Shown here: piece after piece, positions 7,279-16,765 of the stretch
How positions within the stretch are numbered: the stretch's first letter is position 1
How the letters are laid out: every line of letters begins with the position of its first letter
DNA from: Bacteroidales bacterium
GTDB lineage: Bacteria > Bacteroidota > Bacteroidia > Bacteroidales > ML635J-15
Direction: 5' to 3'
DNA length: 58,308 bases
Assembly: GCA_016937855.1 (NCBI GenBank)
Contig: JAFGVU010000092.1
Span: 1 to 58,308 of the forward strand
Translations under genes and position numbers: made by a program
Notes under the pieces: generated by a model
What the model was told of the DNA's origin: nothing
What the model saw: the letters and a program-made list of their open reading frames with translations, nothing else
Database searches by the model: none

Positions 7279-10104
7279 TTACATTTCCTTCGCTAAATAC
7301 TCACCGGTAAAGCTGTTTTTGTTTTTTGCAATATCTTCGGGTGTGCCTTCTGCAATTACAGTTCCTCCTCTTTCGCCGCCATCAGGACCAAGATCAATTA
7401 TCCAATCTGCTGATTTAATTATATCTAGATTATGCTCGATAATTATCATACTGTTTCCGCGTTCAATTAAAGAATTAATCACTCCTAACAACACTCTTAT
7501 ATCTTCAAAATGCAAGCCGGTGGTAGGCTCATCTAAAATATACAGAGTGTTGCCGGTTTCACGACGCATCAATTCTGTTGCTAGTTTTACTCTTTGTGCT
7601 TCGCCACCCGAAAGTGTTGTTGATGACTGACCCAGACTAATGTAACCTAGTCCTACTTGCTGTAAAACAAGTAGCTTTTTATACAATTGAGGAATATTCT
7701 CAAAAAAATCGACAGCAGTGTTTATAGTCATGTTGAGAACATCTGATATCGATTTGCCCTTAAATCTTACTTCGAGTGTCTCTCTGTTATATCTTTTACC
7801 GCCACAAGTCTCGCAAGGAACATAGACATCAGGTAAAAAGTTCATTTCAATGGTTCGCAATCCGGCACCTTTGCATGTTTCGCATCTACCACCCGACACA
7901 TTAAATGAAAAACGCCCTGGTTTATATCCTCTGATTTTCGATTCAGGTAGGTTTGCAAACAAATCACGAATGTCGGTAAAAATACCTGTGTAAGTGGCCG
8001 GATTTGATCGTGGAGTTTTTCCAATTGGAGCCTGATCGACTTCAATAAACTTATCGATGTTTTTTAAACCCAATATTTTATCGTGATCAAGTGGAAATGT
8101 GTTGGCATTGTTAAAATATCGTGCAAGAGCCGGCACCAATGTTTCGTTTAATAGTGTTGACTTCCCTGAACCAGAAACTCCTGTAACACATACTAGTACT
8201 CCTAACGGAATTTGGATATCAATATTTTTTAGATTATTGCCTCTTGCGCCTTTTATTGTAAGTTTTTTGTCGCTAATTTCGCGCCTTACATTAGGGATTT
8301 CTATTTCTTTAGATCCGTTGATATATTTGCAGGTAATTGTTTCGGATTGCATCATCTGCTCGGGATTACCAGAAAAAACCAGTTTGCCACCCTTTCGGCC
8401 TGCGCCAGGTCCAATGTCAACAACGTAATCAGCTTTTAATATCATGTCCTTGTCGTGTTCAACCACTATAACAGTATTGCCACGGTCGCGTAATTCCTTT
8501 AAGGAGCCAATAAGTTTATTGTTGTCGCGTTGATGCAAACCTATGCTGGGCTCGTCGAGAATGTAAAGAACGTTAACGAGTCTTGATCCAATTTGTGTTG
8601 CTAGTCGAATGCGCTGCGATTCTCCTCCTGAAAGGCTTTTTGCCGGACGATTTAGACTTAAATAATCTAATCCAACATCAAGTAAAAAGCCTAACCGACT
8701 TCTAACTTCTTTTATAACTTCTGAGGCAACAAGTTTATCTCTTTCGGATAGGTCATAATCACAGTTTTCAAGGAAATTGTGAAGCTTTCTGATATCCATC
8801 GACGATAATTCGTAAATGTTTTTGTCTGCAAATCTAAAATGCAGGGCTTCTTTGTTTAATCTGGCACCATTACACTTTGGACAAGTTACAAACTTATTAA
8901 ACCGAAAGGAGGATTTGTTTGAGTAAGGGTCTTTCTCTTCTTCGTCTTGTTTTGCTCGAATTTGATTTATTACTCCTTCGTAATTAACGATGTAATTTGA
9001 TGATTCGCCCAAAGGAGTGTTTTTTAATCTTAGACTTTCGCTACATCCGTATAGTAGAGCATCTATAGCTTCCTCGCTAAGTTCGTTTATTGGCGTTTGA
9101 AGCGAAAAGTCAATTTTCTCGGCTAAGGCTTCTAAAATCCAGAACTGAAGAGCGTTTTTATATTTGCCAAAAAAACTAATACCTCCATTATAAACAGAAA
9201 GAGAATTGTCGGGAATTATTTTCGAAATGTCAATGTCAGCAATTACACCAAGTCCATTACATTTAGAGCAAGCTCCATGTGGTGAATTAAAAGAAAAAGT
9301 GTATGGTGCAGGCTCTTTATAAGATATGCCGGTACTTGGACACATAAGAAATTTACTAAAGAATCGTGGTTTGTCACTATCTTTTTCGAGTAACATGATT
9401 ATGCCTTTTCCTAAGCTCATTGCTAGATCGATAGATTTTTTTAGTCTTTGTCTATCAGTTTCTTTAACAACGATTTTATCTACAACTAATTCAACGAAAT
9501 GGGTTTTATATCTGTCCAGTTTGAGGTTGTAAACAATCTCTCTCATTTCGCCATCTATTCGGGCATTTAAAAATCCCTTTTTTCGGTAAGATTCAAATAG
9601 TTCTTTGTAGTGTCCTTTTCGTCCATCAACTAATGGCGATAAAATGTAAACCGGTTTACCTGAGAACTCTTTAATAATGATATCTATTATTTGTTCGTCG
9701 GTGTATCTAATCATTTTTTCGCCCGTGATATGCGAGTATGCAGTTGATGCTCTGGCATACAACAAACGCAGATAGTCGTATATTTCTGTTATAGTACCTA
9801 CGGTAGAACGAGGGTTTTTTACTGTAGTCTTTTGTTCTATTGCAATAACAGGGCTTAATCCTGTAATGCCATCGACATCGGGGCGTTCCATATTCCCGAT
9901 AAAGTGGCGCGCATAAGCCGAAAATGTTTCCATGTATCTCCGTTGTCCTTCAGCATAAATAGTATCAAATGCCAAAGAAGATTTTCCACTACCGCTTAAA
10001 CCTGTAATCACACTTAGCTTATGCTGTGGAATATCAACATTAATATTTTGTAAATTGTGTACACGTGCTCCGCGAACACTTATTGTTTTATTTGTTTTAC
10101 CCAT
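7279..10104 (-). CDS. uvrA: Excinuclease ABC subunit A
   Basis: 941 residues from ATG 10104 (MGKTNKTISVRGARVHNLQN). The longer in-frame start at 10116 is TTG and adds only four residues. Two ABC ATPase halves are visible: Walker A GLSGSGKSSLAFDT and GVSGSGKSTLLNET, signatures SLSGGESQRI and TLSGGEAQRV, and Walker B YILDEPSIGLH and YILDEPTTGLH. Zinc-finger cysteines are also present (CSKC, CPKC, CETC, CETC). UvrA recognises DNA damage in nucleotide excision repair and loads UvrB. Full length. It is followed downstream by converging rsmI. Confidence 0.97.
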   Translation of the reverse strand: MGKTNKTISVRGARVHNLQNINVDIPQHKLSVITGLSGSGKSSLAFDTIYAEGQRRYMETFSAYARHFIGNMERPDVDGITGLSPVIAIEQKTTVKNPRSTVGTITEIYDYLRLLYARASTAYSHITGEKMIRYTDEQIIDIIIKEFSGKPVYILSPLVDGRKGHYKELFESYRKKGFLNARIDGEMREIVYNLKLDRYKTHFVELVVDKIVVKETDRQRLKKSIDLAMSLGKGIIMLLEKDSDKPRFFSKFLMCPSTGISYKEPAPYTFSFNSPHGACSKCNGLGVIADIDISKIIPDNSLSVYNGGISFFGKYKNALQFWILEALAEKIDFSLQTPINELSEEAIDALLYGCSESLRLKNTPLGESSNYIVNYEGVINQIRAKQDEEEKDPYSNKSSFRFNKFVTCPKCNGARLNKEALHFRFADKNIYELSSMDIRKLHNFLENCDYDLSERDKLVASEVIKEVRSRLGFLLDVGLDYLSLNRPAKSLSGGESQRIRLATQIGSRLVNVLYILDEPSIGLHQRDNNKLIGSLKELRDRGNTVIVVEHDKDMILKADYVVDIGPGAGRKGGKLVFSGNPEQMMQSETITCKYINGSKEIEIPNVRREISDKKLTIKGARGNNLKNIDIQIPLGVLVCVTGVSGSGKSTLLNETLVPALARYFNNANTFPLDHDKILGLKNIDKFIEVDQAPIGKTPRSNPATYTGIFTDIRDLFANLPESKIRGYKPGRFSFNVSGGRCETCKGAGLRTIEMNFLPDVYVPCETCGGKRYNRETLEVRFKGKSISDVLNMTINTAVDFFENIPQLYKKLLVLQQVGLGYISLGQSSTTLSGGEAQRVKLATELMRRETGNTLYILDEPTTGLHFEDIRVLLGVINSLIERGNSMIIIEHNLDIIKSADWIIDLGPDGGERGGTVIAEGTPEDIAKNKNSFTGEYLAKEM

Positions 10105-10120
10105 CTTAGAAATCAATCTT

Positions 10121-11083
10121 TTATTCCGGTATTTTACATTCTCTAACTCCTTTGGCAGGAATCAAAATTGTATATTCCTTTCTTGTGTTATTAATAAGAC
10201 TATTTCCTCTGATCCATGGGTTGAAGTATTTAAGCATTTTATAGTTTGTTCCATTGTCAAAAGCAAACTGCACAAGGTCGTTTATTGTTGTGTCAACTTT
10301 TATTTCGATGGTTTCCAGTTTGTGGTACAGGTCTTCTTCGGCAATGTTAAATCCATATTTTTCAGGTTCTGACATAATTAATTTATATGCCAATATTCGA
10401 TAAACATATCTTGCTGTTTCACTATTAAGTTCCAAATCCCAATAATCATTAACTCTTTGATATGAAATGTCTTTTTGCAATCCGCCCATTCCCATATTAT
10501 ACGATGCAGCAGCTAGTGTCCAACTACCAAATTTACGATATGCTTCATTAAGGTATGCTGCAGCTGCAATTGCCGATATTGTTGGGTGATATCTTTCATC
10601 AATCACTCTGTTTACTTCCATGCCTTTTTCAATTGCAGTTGGTTTCATAAATTGCCAAAACCCTGCCGCGTTCGATGGGCTAACGACATTAGCCAGGCCA
10701 CTTTCGGCAACACAAAGGTATTTCATGTCGTCGGGTATGCCATTTTCTTTTAAAATCTTTTCAATCTCAGGAAAAAATCTGTTTGCTCGCTTGATGTATA
10801 AAATTGTCATAGAGTGACGATAAGTATTTGCAATGAGCTCATAATCAAGTGCTTCGCGAACATCAAAATAGTTTAATGGAACTTTTTCTCCACAAAAATC
10901 AAGCTCATCAGGAATGTGAGGCTGAAAGACATTGTAAGGGGTTAAGATGCTATCAGGAGTCTCTTGCTTTTGATTATCAGCATTTATTGTGTCTGAGAAA
11001 ATAAAAAGATTCGACATAAGTAATCCAATTCCAACTCCGACAATTAGTAAAGCCGGTATTCGCACTTTTTTGTTAACCTTCAT
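10121..11083 (-). CDS. Lytic transglycosylase with N-terminal membrane anchor and LysM-like tail
   Basis: 320 residues from ATG 11083 (MKVNKKVRIPALLIVG), which overlaps the upstream stop as TAATG. A membrane anchor lies at about 9-27. The SLT goose-type lysozyme fold has its catalytic glutamate in AESGLANVVSPSNAAGFWQF, followed by AAAYLNEAYRKFGSWTLAAASYNMGMGG. The last 65 residues (ending YTILIPAKG) look like one degenerate LysM peptidoglycan-binding unit. The product should cleave peptidoglycan glycan strands in the periplasm, as MltD-type enzymes do. It is coupled to the WecA-like transferase gene, which may only reflect operon packing. Confidence 0.88.
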   Translation of the reverse strand: MKVNKKVRIPALLIVGVGIGLLMSNLFIFSDTINADNQKQETPDSILTPYNVFQPHIPDELDFCGEKVPLNYFDVREALDYELIANTYRHSMTILYIKRANRFFPEIEKILKENGIPDDMKYLCVAESGLANVVSPSNAAGFWQFMKPTAIEKGMEVNRVIDERYHPTISAIAAAAYLNEAYRKFGSWTLAAASYNMGMGGLQKDISYQRVNDYWDLELNSETARYVYRILAYKLIMSEPEKYGFNIAEEDLYHKLETIEIKVDTTINDLVQFAFDNGTNYKMLKYFNPWIRGNSLINNTRKEYTILIPAKGVRECKIPE

Positions 11084-12144
11084 TATTTTTGTTTTGATAT
11101 TTTTGTGTTGATATATAGTAATAAGAAAATGATTATAGGATATGCAGCAAAAAACCATAAGAAGTTATAGTTTAGATCACCTGCAGAGTTTATCAAATAC
11201 AGGGCTAACAAAACTCCAATTGTGTTTATTAAGAATAGTGCTGCACCCACCCAACGTACTGATAATCCAAGATAAAACAAATGATGAGTTGTATGGTCGC
11301 GTCCGCCAACAAATGGAGATTGTTTACGTAGTAACCTATTGATTGTGACAGTTGTTGTATCACTTAAAGGTACAATAAATGCACTTGCAACAATGACAAT
11401 TTGCTTTAGGTTATATCCATATTGGAATTCCTCTATTGGAACGGCGTTCCAATAAAACACAATCCCCACCAGAGCCAAAACAGCTCCAAGATATTGCGAT
11501 CCATTATCTCCCATATACATTTTTGAGGGAGACCAATTGTAAAAAATAAAAGCAATAAGAGCCGCACTTGTGGAAACTAACACTAGTCCAACAAAAATGG
11601 ATATTTGAGAGTTGAACATAATAGAGTATATTGCAGCACCACCAATTATTGATAAACTTGTTAGCGCAGTTACAGAATCCATATTATCCAGCATATTTAT
11701 AGAATTCATTATTCCAACTACCCAAAGTACAGTGATTACATAATTATACCAATCGTATGGAGAAATTTCGATGTAAATGCCGTTAAAAATGAATATCCCA
11801 GCACATAAAAACTGCACAATAAATTTAAATGAGGGAGGAGTATTGATTACATCGTCTGCGAGTCCCATAATGAACGACAATGTAATAACAAGCATTATGC
11901 TTATATACTCACTTGTTTGATATATTTCATTTTTGAGAACAAATAGAGCTGCAATTGCCAAACCCAAAAAGACTGCATAAAAACCAATGCCACCAAAAAT
12001 TGGCTTCGACTGAGTGCTAAACCTGATAGCAGAATTGTTAGCTTTCTTTACTAGGAATTTAATTGGTCTTTTAATAAAAAAATTATTTAAAAAAAGACCA
12101 AGTACAAATGAGATTACAAATGTTAGAATTATTGTGATTTGCAT
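11083..12144 (-). CDS. Undecaprenyl-phosphate sugar-1-phosphate transferase (MraY/WecA-like)
   Basis: 353 residues with about ten or eleven transmembrane segments. The family motifs run in order: GLADDVINTPP (the Asp-Asp pair), NSINMLDNMD, YMGDNGSQYLG and the cytoplasmic histidine motif GRDHTTHHLFYLG. These enzymes load a HexNAc-1-phosphate onto undecaprenyl phosphate and start glycan assembly. The neighbouring Wzc- and Wza-like genes favour a WecA-type role in exopolysaccharide over MraY, which would sit in the division/cell-wall cluster. It overlaps the Wzc-like gene by 1 nt. Sugar specificity cannot be read from sequence. Confidence 0.87.
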   Translation of the reverse strand: MQITIILTFVISFVLGLFLNNFFIKRPIKFLVKKANNSAIRFSTQSKPIFGGIGFYAVFLGLAIAALFVLKNEIYQTSEYISIMLVITLSFIMGLADDVINTPPSFKFIVQFLCAGIFIFNGIYIEISPYDWYNYVITVLWVVGIMNSINMLDNMDSVTALTSLSIIGGAAIYSIMFNSQISIFVGLVLVSTSAALIAFIFYNWSPSKMYMGDNGSQYLGAVLALVGIVFYWNAVPIEEFQYGYNLKQIVIVASAFIVPLSDTTTVTINRLLRKQSPFVGGRDHTTHHLFYLGLSVRWVGAALFLINTIGVLLALYLINSAGDLNYNFLWFFAAYPIIIFLLLYINTKISKQK

Positions 12145-14606
12145 TATTTTTTCTTTTTAAATTTATCGGCTATTTTTTCAAAAAACGATCTTTTATCTTC
12201 AACTTCTTCTCCATAATAAGAATTATGTATTTTGGTTAGATAGCCATAACCATAACCATAAGTTGAATATCCGTATTGATAACCATATCCGCTTTTATAA
12301 CCATATCCGTATCTTCCGCTACTCCTTTCAATACCATTAAGTATAATTGCCATCTTTTCGACTTTACTACCCTCAACAAATGAGTTTACATTTTCGATAA
12401 AAGATTTTGGACTTATTCCGGCTCTCATAACATAAATTGGGTTGTCGGCTAGTTGATATGTTACGAGTGCATCGGTAACTATTCCAACAGGTGGTGTATC
12501 AATTACGATGAGGTCGTAACTTTGTTTGATTTCCTCAATAAGTTCCTTTAGTTTATTGCCCAATATTATTTCGGCCGGATTTGGAGGTAATGGTCCACTC
12601 GTTATATAGTCCAGGTTCTCAATGTCGCTCTTATGAACACATTCGGTGTAATGATGTTTTGAAATTAAAATAGTACTTATACCCTTAATGTTGTCCACTC
12701 CAAAACATTTATCTAAACGAGGTTTACGAAGGTCAAAATCAAGAACTATAACTTTTTTTCCAGTCATTGCATATATTGCCGAAATATTTAGTCCAACAAA
12801 TGTTTTTCCTTCTCCTGCAATAGTTGACGAGACAGTAACAACACGGCATTTATCTTTGCTAGTGTAAAATTCAATGTTTGTACGGATATTACGGAACGAT
12901 TCCGCCATCATTGATTTGGGCCTTTGATGAACCACGACTTGTGAAACATCCATATTTATTTTTGCAGTTGGGACACCGCCAATAACGGGTATCTGAGTAT
13001 ATTCGGAAATGTCAACAGTAGATAATATTTTATTATATAATAAATACTTTAATAGCACAAAAACAATGGATAAAACAAAAGCAATTATCAATGCCATTAG
13101 AATTACCTGACTTAGAATCGGATAATCAGGAGTATTTGGAATGGATGCTTTCTCGAGTATTAGATTATCGCTAACATATCCTGCCTGGGATATCATTGTT
13201 TCTGCTTTAGTCTTTATTAGTTGGGAGTAAAAATCCTCGTTAATGGAATATAATCTCAATAAGCGAGCATATTCTATCTCATCATAGTTTGAATCGTCAA
13301 AAACCTGATTCTCTAGTTCATTTGTTTTCTTTGCATATTCAATCTTTTCAGATTTTAACCTTTCGATTGTAGATCCAATAAAATCAACTATTGTTTTCTT
13401 TTTGGATGCTATTTGTTCATCAAGAGTAACAATTTTATGATTGTTGGCGGTAACATCAAAAAGAAGAACTTCTCGTTTGCTAATTAGTTCTTGTAATGAA
13501 TTAATCATTCCGGCTATAAAATTTTCGGATTGCTGTCCCGAAAGCATAGCTAAAATTTCGTATGTTTTAAGCTCGGGATCCTTCTCAATCTTTTGTGAAA
13601 CTTTTTGCAATGTCATAATTTCAAAATCGATATTTAGCAATTTTGTTTCTAATTCTGACATTTTGCTCGTGTATAGATTTGCACGATTAAACAACAAGTC
13701 TTCGTTACCCGATTTAATATTATTTATTTGCTTAAAATTATGCAGATCCTGTTCGGTTTCGTTTAATTGAACAAAAACATTTTCCATCTGCTGGTCAATA
13801 TATTTTATAATATTTGTTGCAGATTCCTTTTTCTTGTTTTCGTCAAACTCAATAAACTTTTCGGCAATTGCATTCGTAATTTCTGCGGATTTGCGAGCGT
13901 TGTAATCGTTATATGTTATTAAGATTGTTCCAGCATTTTCGTTAAGAACTTGAATGTTTAGTTTACTTACGATATTTGTAAGAACTGTTTTTGTATTGTT
14001 GATTGTTATAAAATATTGTGCTTTGTTGTCGGGGCTTAACTCGAACTCCATATCTTTCTTGGATGGGAAATGTATAAATATCTCCATACCGAAAACTGAT
14101 TGCCATTCTTCGGGCGAAACAAGATATTCATATTCCTGATTTCCTATTTTATAAGATAGGTGACATTTGTAGTCAATAAAATCGACTTCAATTTTTTGAT
14201 CCAATATTATTGTGTTGTTTATACGGTATTTTACTTCGAAAGGTGTATTGCCGTAAAGTTCGGTGTATAAAAACGTTCCTTGTCTGTAATAGCTAACATC
14301 TAGAGGTAAGCTAGAAGCAACTGTTTTGAGAAACTCATTTGATCTGATAAGTTCAATTACGGGGGCAAGGTCGGTTTCCATTATACCTGAGTTTATCCCA
14401 AGTATTTGATTTGTTTTATTCTCGTTTTTAATTTGGAGAATGGTTGATGTTTTATACACAGGTCGTGTATATCTAAAATATGCATATCCAGACAATATCG
14501 ATACAATAAAAATTATTAGTATCAGCCATAAGTTTTTCTTCAGAATCGTGAAGAAAGTTCTGGGGTCGAACTTTTGATTTAAAAATGGTATTTTATTTGA
14601 TTCCAT
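12144..14606 (-). CDS. Wzc-like polysaccharide co-polymerase and tyrosine autokinase
   Basis: 820 residues. A Wzz-type chain-length domain has membrane segments near 30-48 and 510-535 flanking a long periplasmic coiled-coil region. The C-terminal cytoplasmic BY-kinase has Walker A STIAGEGKT, Walker A' VIVLDFDLRKPR and Walker B LIVIDTPPVG. Near residues 765-790 lies a tyrosine cluster in which about every second residue is Tyr, the usual autophosphorylation tail. Such proteins control export and chain length of capsule or EPS with a Wza-type outer-membrane pore, and the next gene encodes one. The stop shares a base with the start of the WecA-like gene. Confidence 0.93.
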   Translation of the reverse strand: MESNKIPFLNQKFDPRTFFTILKKNLWLILIIFIVSILSGYAYFRYTRPVYKTSTILQIKNENKTNQILGINSGIMETDLAPVIELIRSNEFLKTVASSLPLDVSYYRQGTFLYTELYGNTPFEVKYRINNTIILDQKIEVDFIDYKCHLSYKIGNQEYEYLVSPEEWQSVFGMEIFIHFPSKKDMEFELSPDNKAQYFITINNTKTVLTNIVSKLNIQVLNENAGTILITYNDYNARKSAEITNAIAEKFIEFDENKKKESATNIIKYIDQQMENVFVQLNETEQDLHNFKQINNIKSGNEDLLFNRANLYTSKMSELETKLLNIDFEIMTLQKVSQKIEKDPELKTYEILAMLSGQQSENFIAGMINSLQELISKREVLLFDVTANNHKIVTLDEQIASKKKTIVDFIGSTIERLKSEKIEYAKKTNELENQVFDDSNYDEIEYARLLRLYSINEDFYSQLIKTKAETMISQAGYVSDNLILEKASIPNTPDYPILSQVILMALIIAFVLSIVFVLLKYLLYNKILSTVDISEYTQIPVIGGVPTAKINMDVSQVVVHQRPKSMMAESFRNIRTNIEFYTSKDKCRVVTVSSTIAGEGKTFVGLNISAIYAMTGKKVIVLDFDLRKPRLDKCFGVDNIKGISTILISKHHYTECVHKSDIENLDYITSGPLPPNPAEIILGNKLKELIEEIKQSYDLIVIDTPPVGIVTDALVTYQLADNPIYVMRAGISPKSFIENVNSFVEGSKVEKMAIILNGIERSSGRYGYGYKSGYGYQYGYSTYGYGYGYLTKIHNSYYGEEVEDKRSFFEKIADKFKKKK

Positions 14607-15392
14607 CTAGTTAGTTTTATTTAAAGTGAAAAAAACGCCATAAACTGTAACAATGGTTGTTGTTAAAGTTAAATATGGAGATAATTCACGCAAAACTCGA
14701 TACACATATTGCGGCTTACTATCCACATAAATAATGTCGTTTGCTTCAAGAAATATATTTGAGTTCTTTAACTCGCTTAGCTTTGAAATATTCCAGTAAT
14801 AAACTTCAGGATTTGATGTTAAATCGCCTCTAATAAGTTTTATTTTATAGGATTTGCTAATTTCAGATAAGCCTCCTGCTTGTGCAATTGCTTCTATAAG
14901 TGTTAGGTTTTCAGTTGGCATCTCAATTATAGAGGCATTAGTGCCGGAATTCATAAATACCATTACTTTGCGATTTGTAACCTGAAGAAGTACAAATGGG
15001 TCAACAAAAAAATCGCCATATAATTCTTCGAGATGCGTTTCTGCCTCTCTTACTGTCATTCCACTTATAGGGATTCGGCCAACAATAGGAAGCTTTATAA
15101 GTCCATCAAACTCTACGGGGAATTCAAATCCGTTTTGATTTCTTTGAAAGTTTGCAGTGCTTCCCTCGCCATTCATGCTACCAGTACCAAACATAGATTC
15201 TCCTTCATTGCTAATAACTCTCAGCGATACTTTATCGTACGGTTGAATGACGTATTCTTTTTTTGAGACCTCAAAGCTAGAAACAGGATACTCTTCATCA
15301 ACCTGAAACATCTCTGATGGCCTTAAAATGCTGCACGAGCTCAAAAAGAATGAAAATATGATTAATCCAAATATTATATACTTAATTTTCAT
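14607..15392 (-). CDS. Polysaccharide export lipoprotein (Wza-like)
   Basis: 261 residues from ATG 15392. The lipobox is FFLSSCSIL, giving a mature N-terminal cysteine near residue 21. The body contains the polysaccharide biosynthesis/export domain (YVIQPYDKVSLRVISN) and an SLBB-like beta-grasp region (PTENLTLIEAIAQAGGL). A hydrophobic C-terminal helix ends the protein. It probably forms or gates the outer-membrane exit for the polymer made by the neighbouring genes. It directly abuts the Wzc-like gene. A TATTTTTG box on the minus strand near 15405-15412 is a plausible promoter element for this block. Confidence 0.9.
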   Translation of the reverse strand: MKIKYIIFGLIIFSFFLSSCSILRPSEMFQVDEEYPVSSFEVSKKEYVIQPYDKVSLRVISNEGESMFGTGSMNGEGSTANFQRNQNGFEFPVEFDGLIKLPIVGRIPISGMTVREAETHLEELYGDFFVDPFVLLQVTNRKVMVFMNSGTNASIIEMPTENLTLIEAIAQAGGLSEISKSYKIKLIRGDLTSNPEVYYWNISKLSELKNSNIFLEANDIIYVDSKPQYVYRVLRELSPYLTLTTTIVTVYGVFFTLNKTN

Positions 15393-15572
15393 GTTCGAGT
15401 TTATTACAAAATACAAAAATAAAAAATAATTTGTTAGTAGTTATAATATAAATCTATTATTTGCATTGTCATCATGATATGATACACTTATCTCCAAACC
15501 ATCAGTAGGGTGTAACTTTAAATTTTATCTTATAAAAAGTGATAGGAGCAGGGTTTCGAGTAATTGATTTCG

Positions 15573-16763
15573 TTATTTTTTTGCTAAAAGCTCGTCATAA
15601 AGTTCTTTCATGTCGGAAACTAAACGTGTATAGTGGAATTGTTGTTTTACAAATTCCCAACCGTGTTTTGCCATTTCAGTTCGCATTTCGTCATTTTTTA
15701 TGAGCAGCAAAAGCTTGTTCGAAAAATCATCAAGATTATCATTTTCAGCTAATAGAGCGGTTTTATCTTTGATAACAACATCTTCGATTCCGCCAACATT
15801 TGTTGTTACAATTGGAGTGTTTGCTGCCTGAGCTTCGATTAGTGAAACAGGAGTTCCTTCGTTAAAAGATGTAAGAGCTGTTATATCGCTCCCTGCTAAA
15901 ACGGTGTCAGCTTCTTGAATCCATGAAGTAAAGATTATATCAGCATTATAATCCGGTTTTTCGGGAATCGAGCAACTTAAGCCCAGTGAATATGCCAATT
16001 CTATAAGCCCGTTTCTTAGTTGACCATCACCAACAATTAAAGCTTTTATCTTTTTGTCTGTTTTATCTTTAATTTGTGCAATAGATTTAATAAATAGTGG
16101 ATGATTTTTTACCGGCACGAGACGACCAATTATTGAAATAGCAATGTCTTCGTCTTTTAATTGATAGTTTTGTCTGAATTGTATTCTTTTTTGATTGTAG
16201 TTGTCCTGAAATCTATCTAAATCAAACCCCAAAGGTATAACTCTAAATTTGTCGGCAGCAGCAATGTTGTGAATGTTGCAAAGTTCGTGTTTTTGAATCT
16301 CACTAATTGCTACAATTGCCGAACTCTTGGCCGCCATGTTTTGCTCAAGTTTTTTGAAAACAGCTGTTTTGTGTTTGTTAAAATAAGAGTGAAAAATGTG
16401 TCCGTGAAATGTATGTACAACCACCGGCACATTACTCTTTATAGCTGCTCTTCTCCCAATAAATCCAGCTTTAGAAGCATGTGTATGAACAATGTCTGGT
16501 TTGTATCGTTTAATTATATTTTTGATTTTATAATATGCTATCATATCGTTATACCCGTTGATTTCGCGCATCATTTCAGGTATTTTAATAGCATGAATAC
16601 CAAGTTTTTTTATTATGTAATCTGAACAGGCCTCGTGCTCATCGTTCATTCCACCCACTAAAAGAGTTTCGTAATCAGGCGACAAGTATTTTGTTAAATA
16701 GGCCACATTATAAGTTGGACCTCCTAAGTTAAATCGGTTAATAATTCTTAATACTTTCGGCAT
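15573..16763 (-). CDS. Glycosyltransferase family 4
   Basis: 396 residues from ATG 16763, two bases after the asnB stop. The GT-B fold has an N-terminal acceptor half with FNLGGPTYNVAYLT and VHTHASKAGFIGR. The C-terminal donor half has IGRLVPVKNHPLFI and the EX7E motif SFNEGTPVSLIEAQAANTP near residue 300. Retaining GT4 enzymes transfer sugars from nucleotide donors, here presumably onto the lipid-linked glycan of the adjacent export system. Start and spacing imply co-translation with asnB. About 180 nt separate it from the Wza-like gene; that gap shows no clear terminator. Confidence 0.9.
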   Translation of the reverse strand: MPKVLRIINRFNLGGPTYNVAYLTKYLSPDYETLLVGGMNDEHEACSDYIIKKLGIHAIKIPEMMREINGYNDMIAYYKIKNIIKRYKPDIVHTHASKAGFIGRRAAIKSNVPVVVHTFHGHIFHSYFNKHKTAVFKKLEQNMAAKSSAIVAISEIQKHELCNIHNIAAADKFRVIPLGFDLDRFQDNYNQKRIQFRQNYQLKDEDIAISIIGRLVPVKNHPLFIKSIAQIKDKTDKKIKALIVGDGQLRNGLIELAYSLGLSCSIPEKPDYNADIIFTSWIQEADTVLAGSDITALTSFNEGTPVSLIEAQAANTPIVTTNVGGIEDVVIKDKTALLAENDNLDDFSNKLLLLIKNDEMRTEMAKHGWEFVKQQFHYTRLVSDMKELYDELLAKK

Positions 16764-16765
16764 AT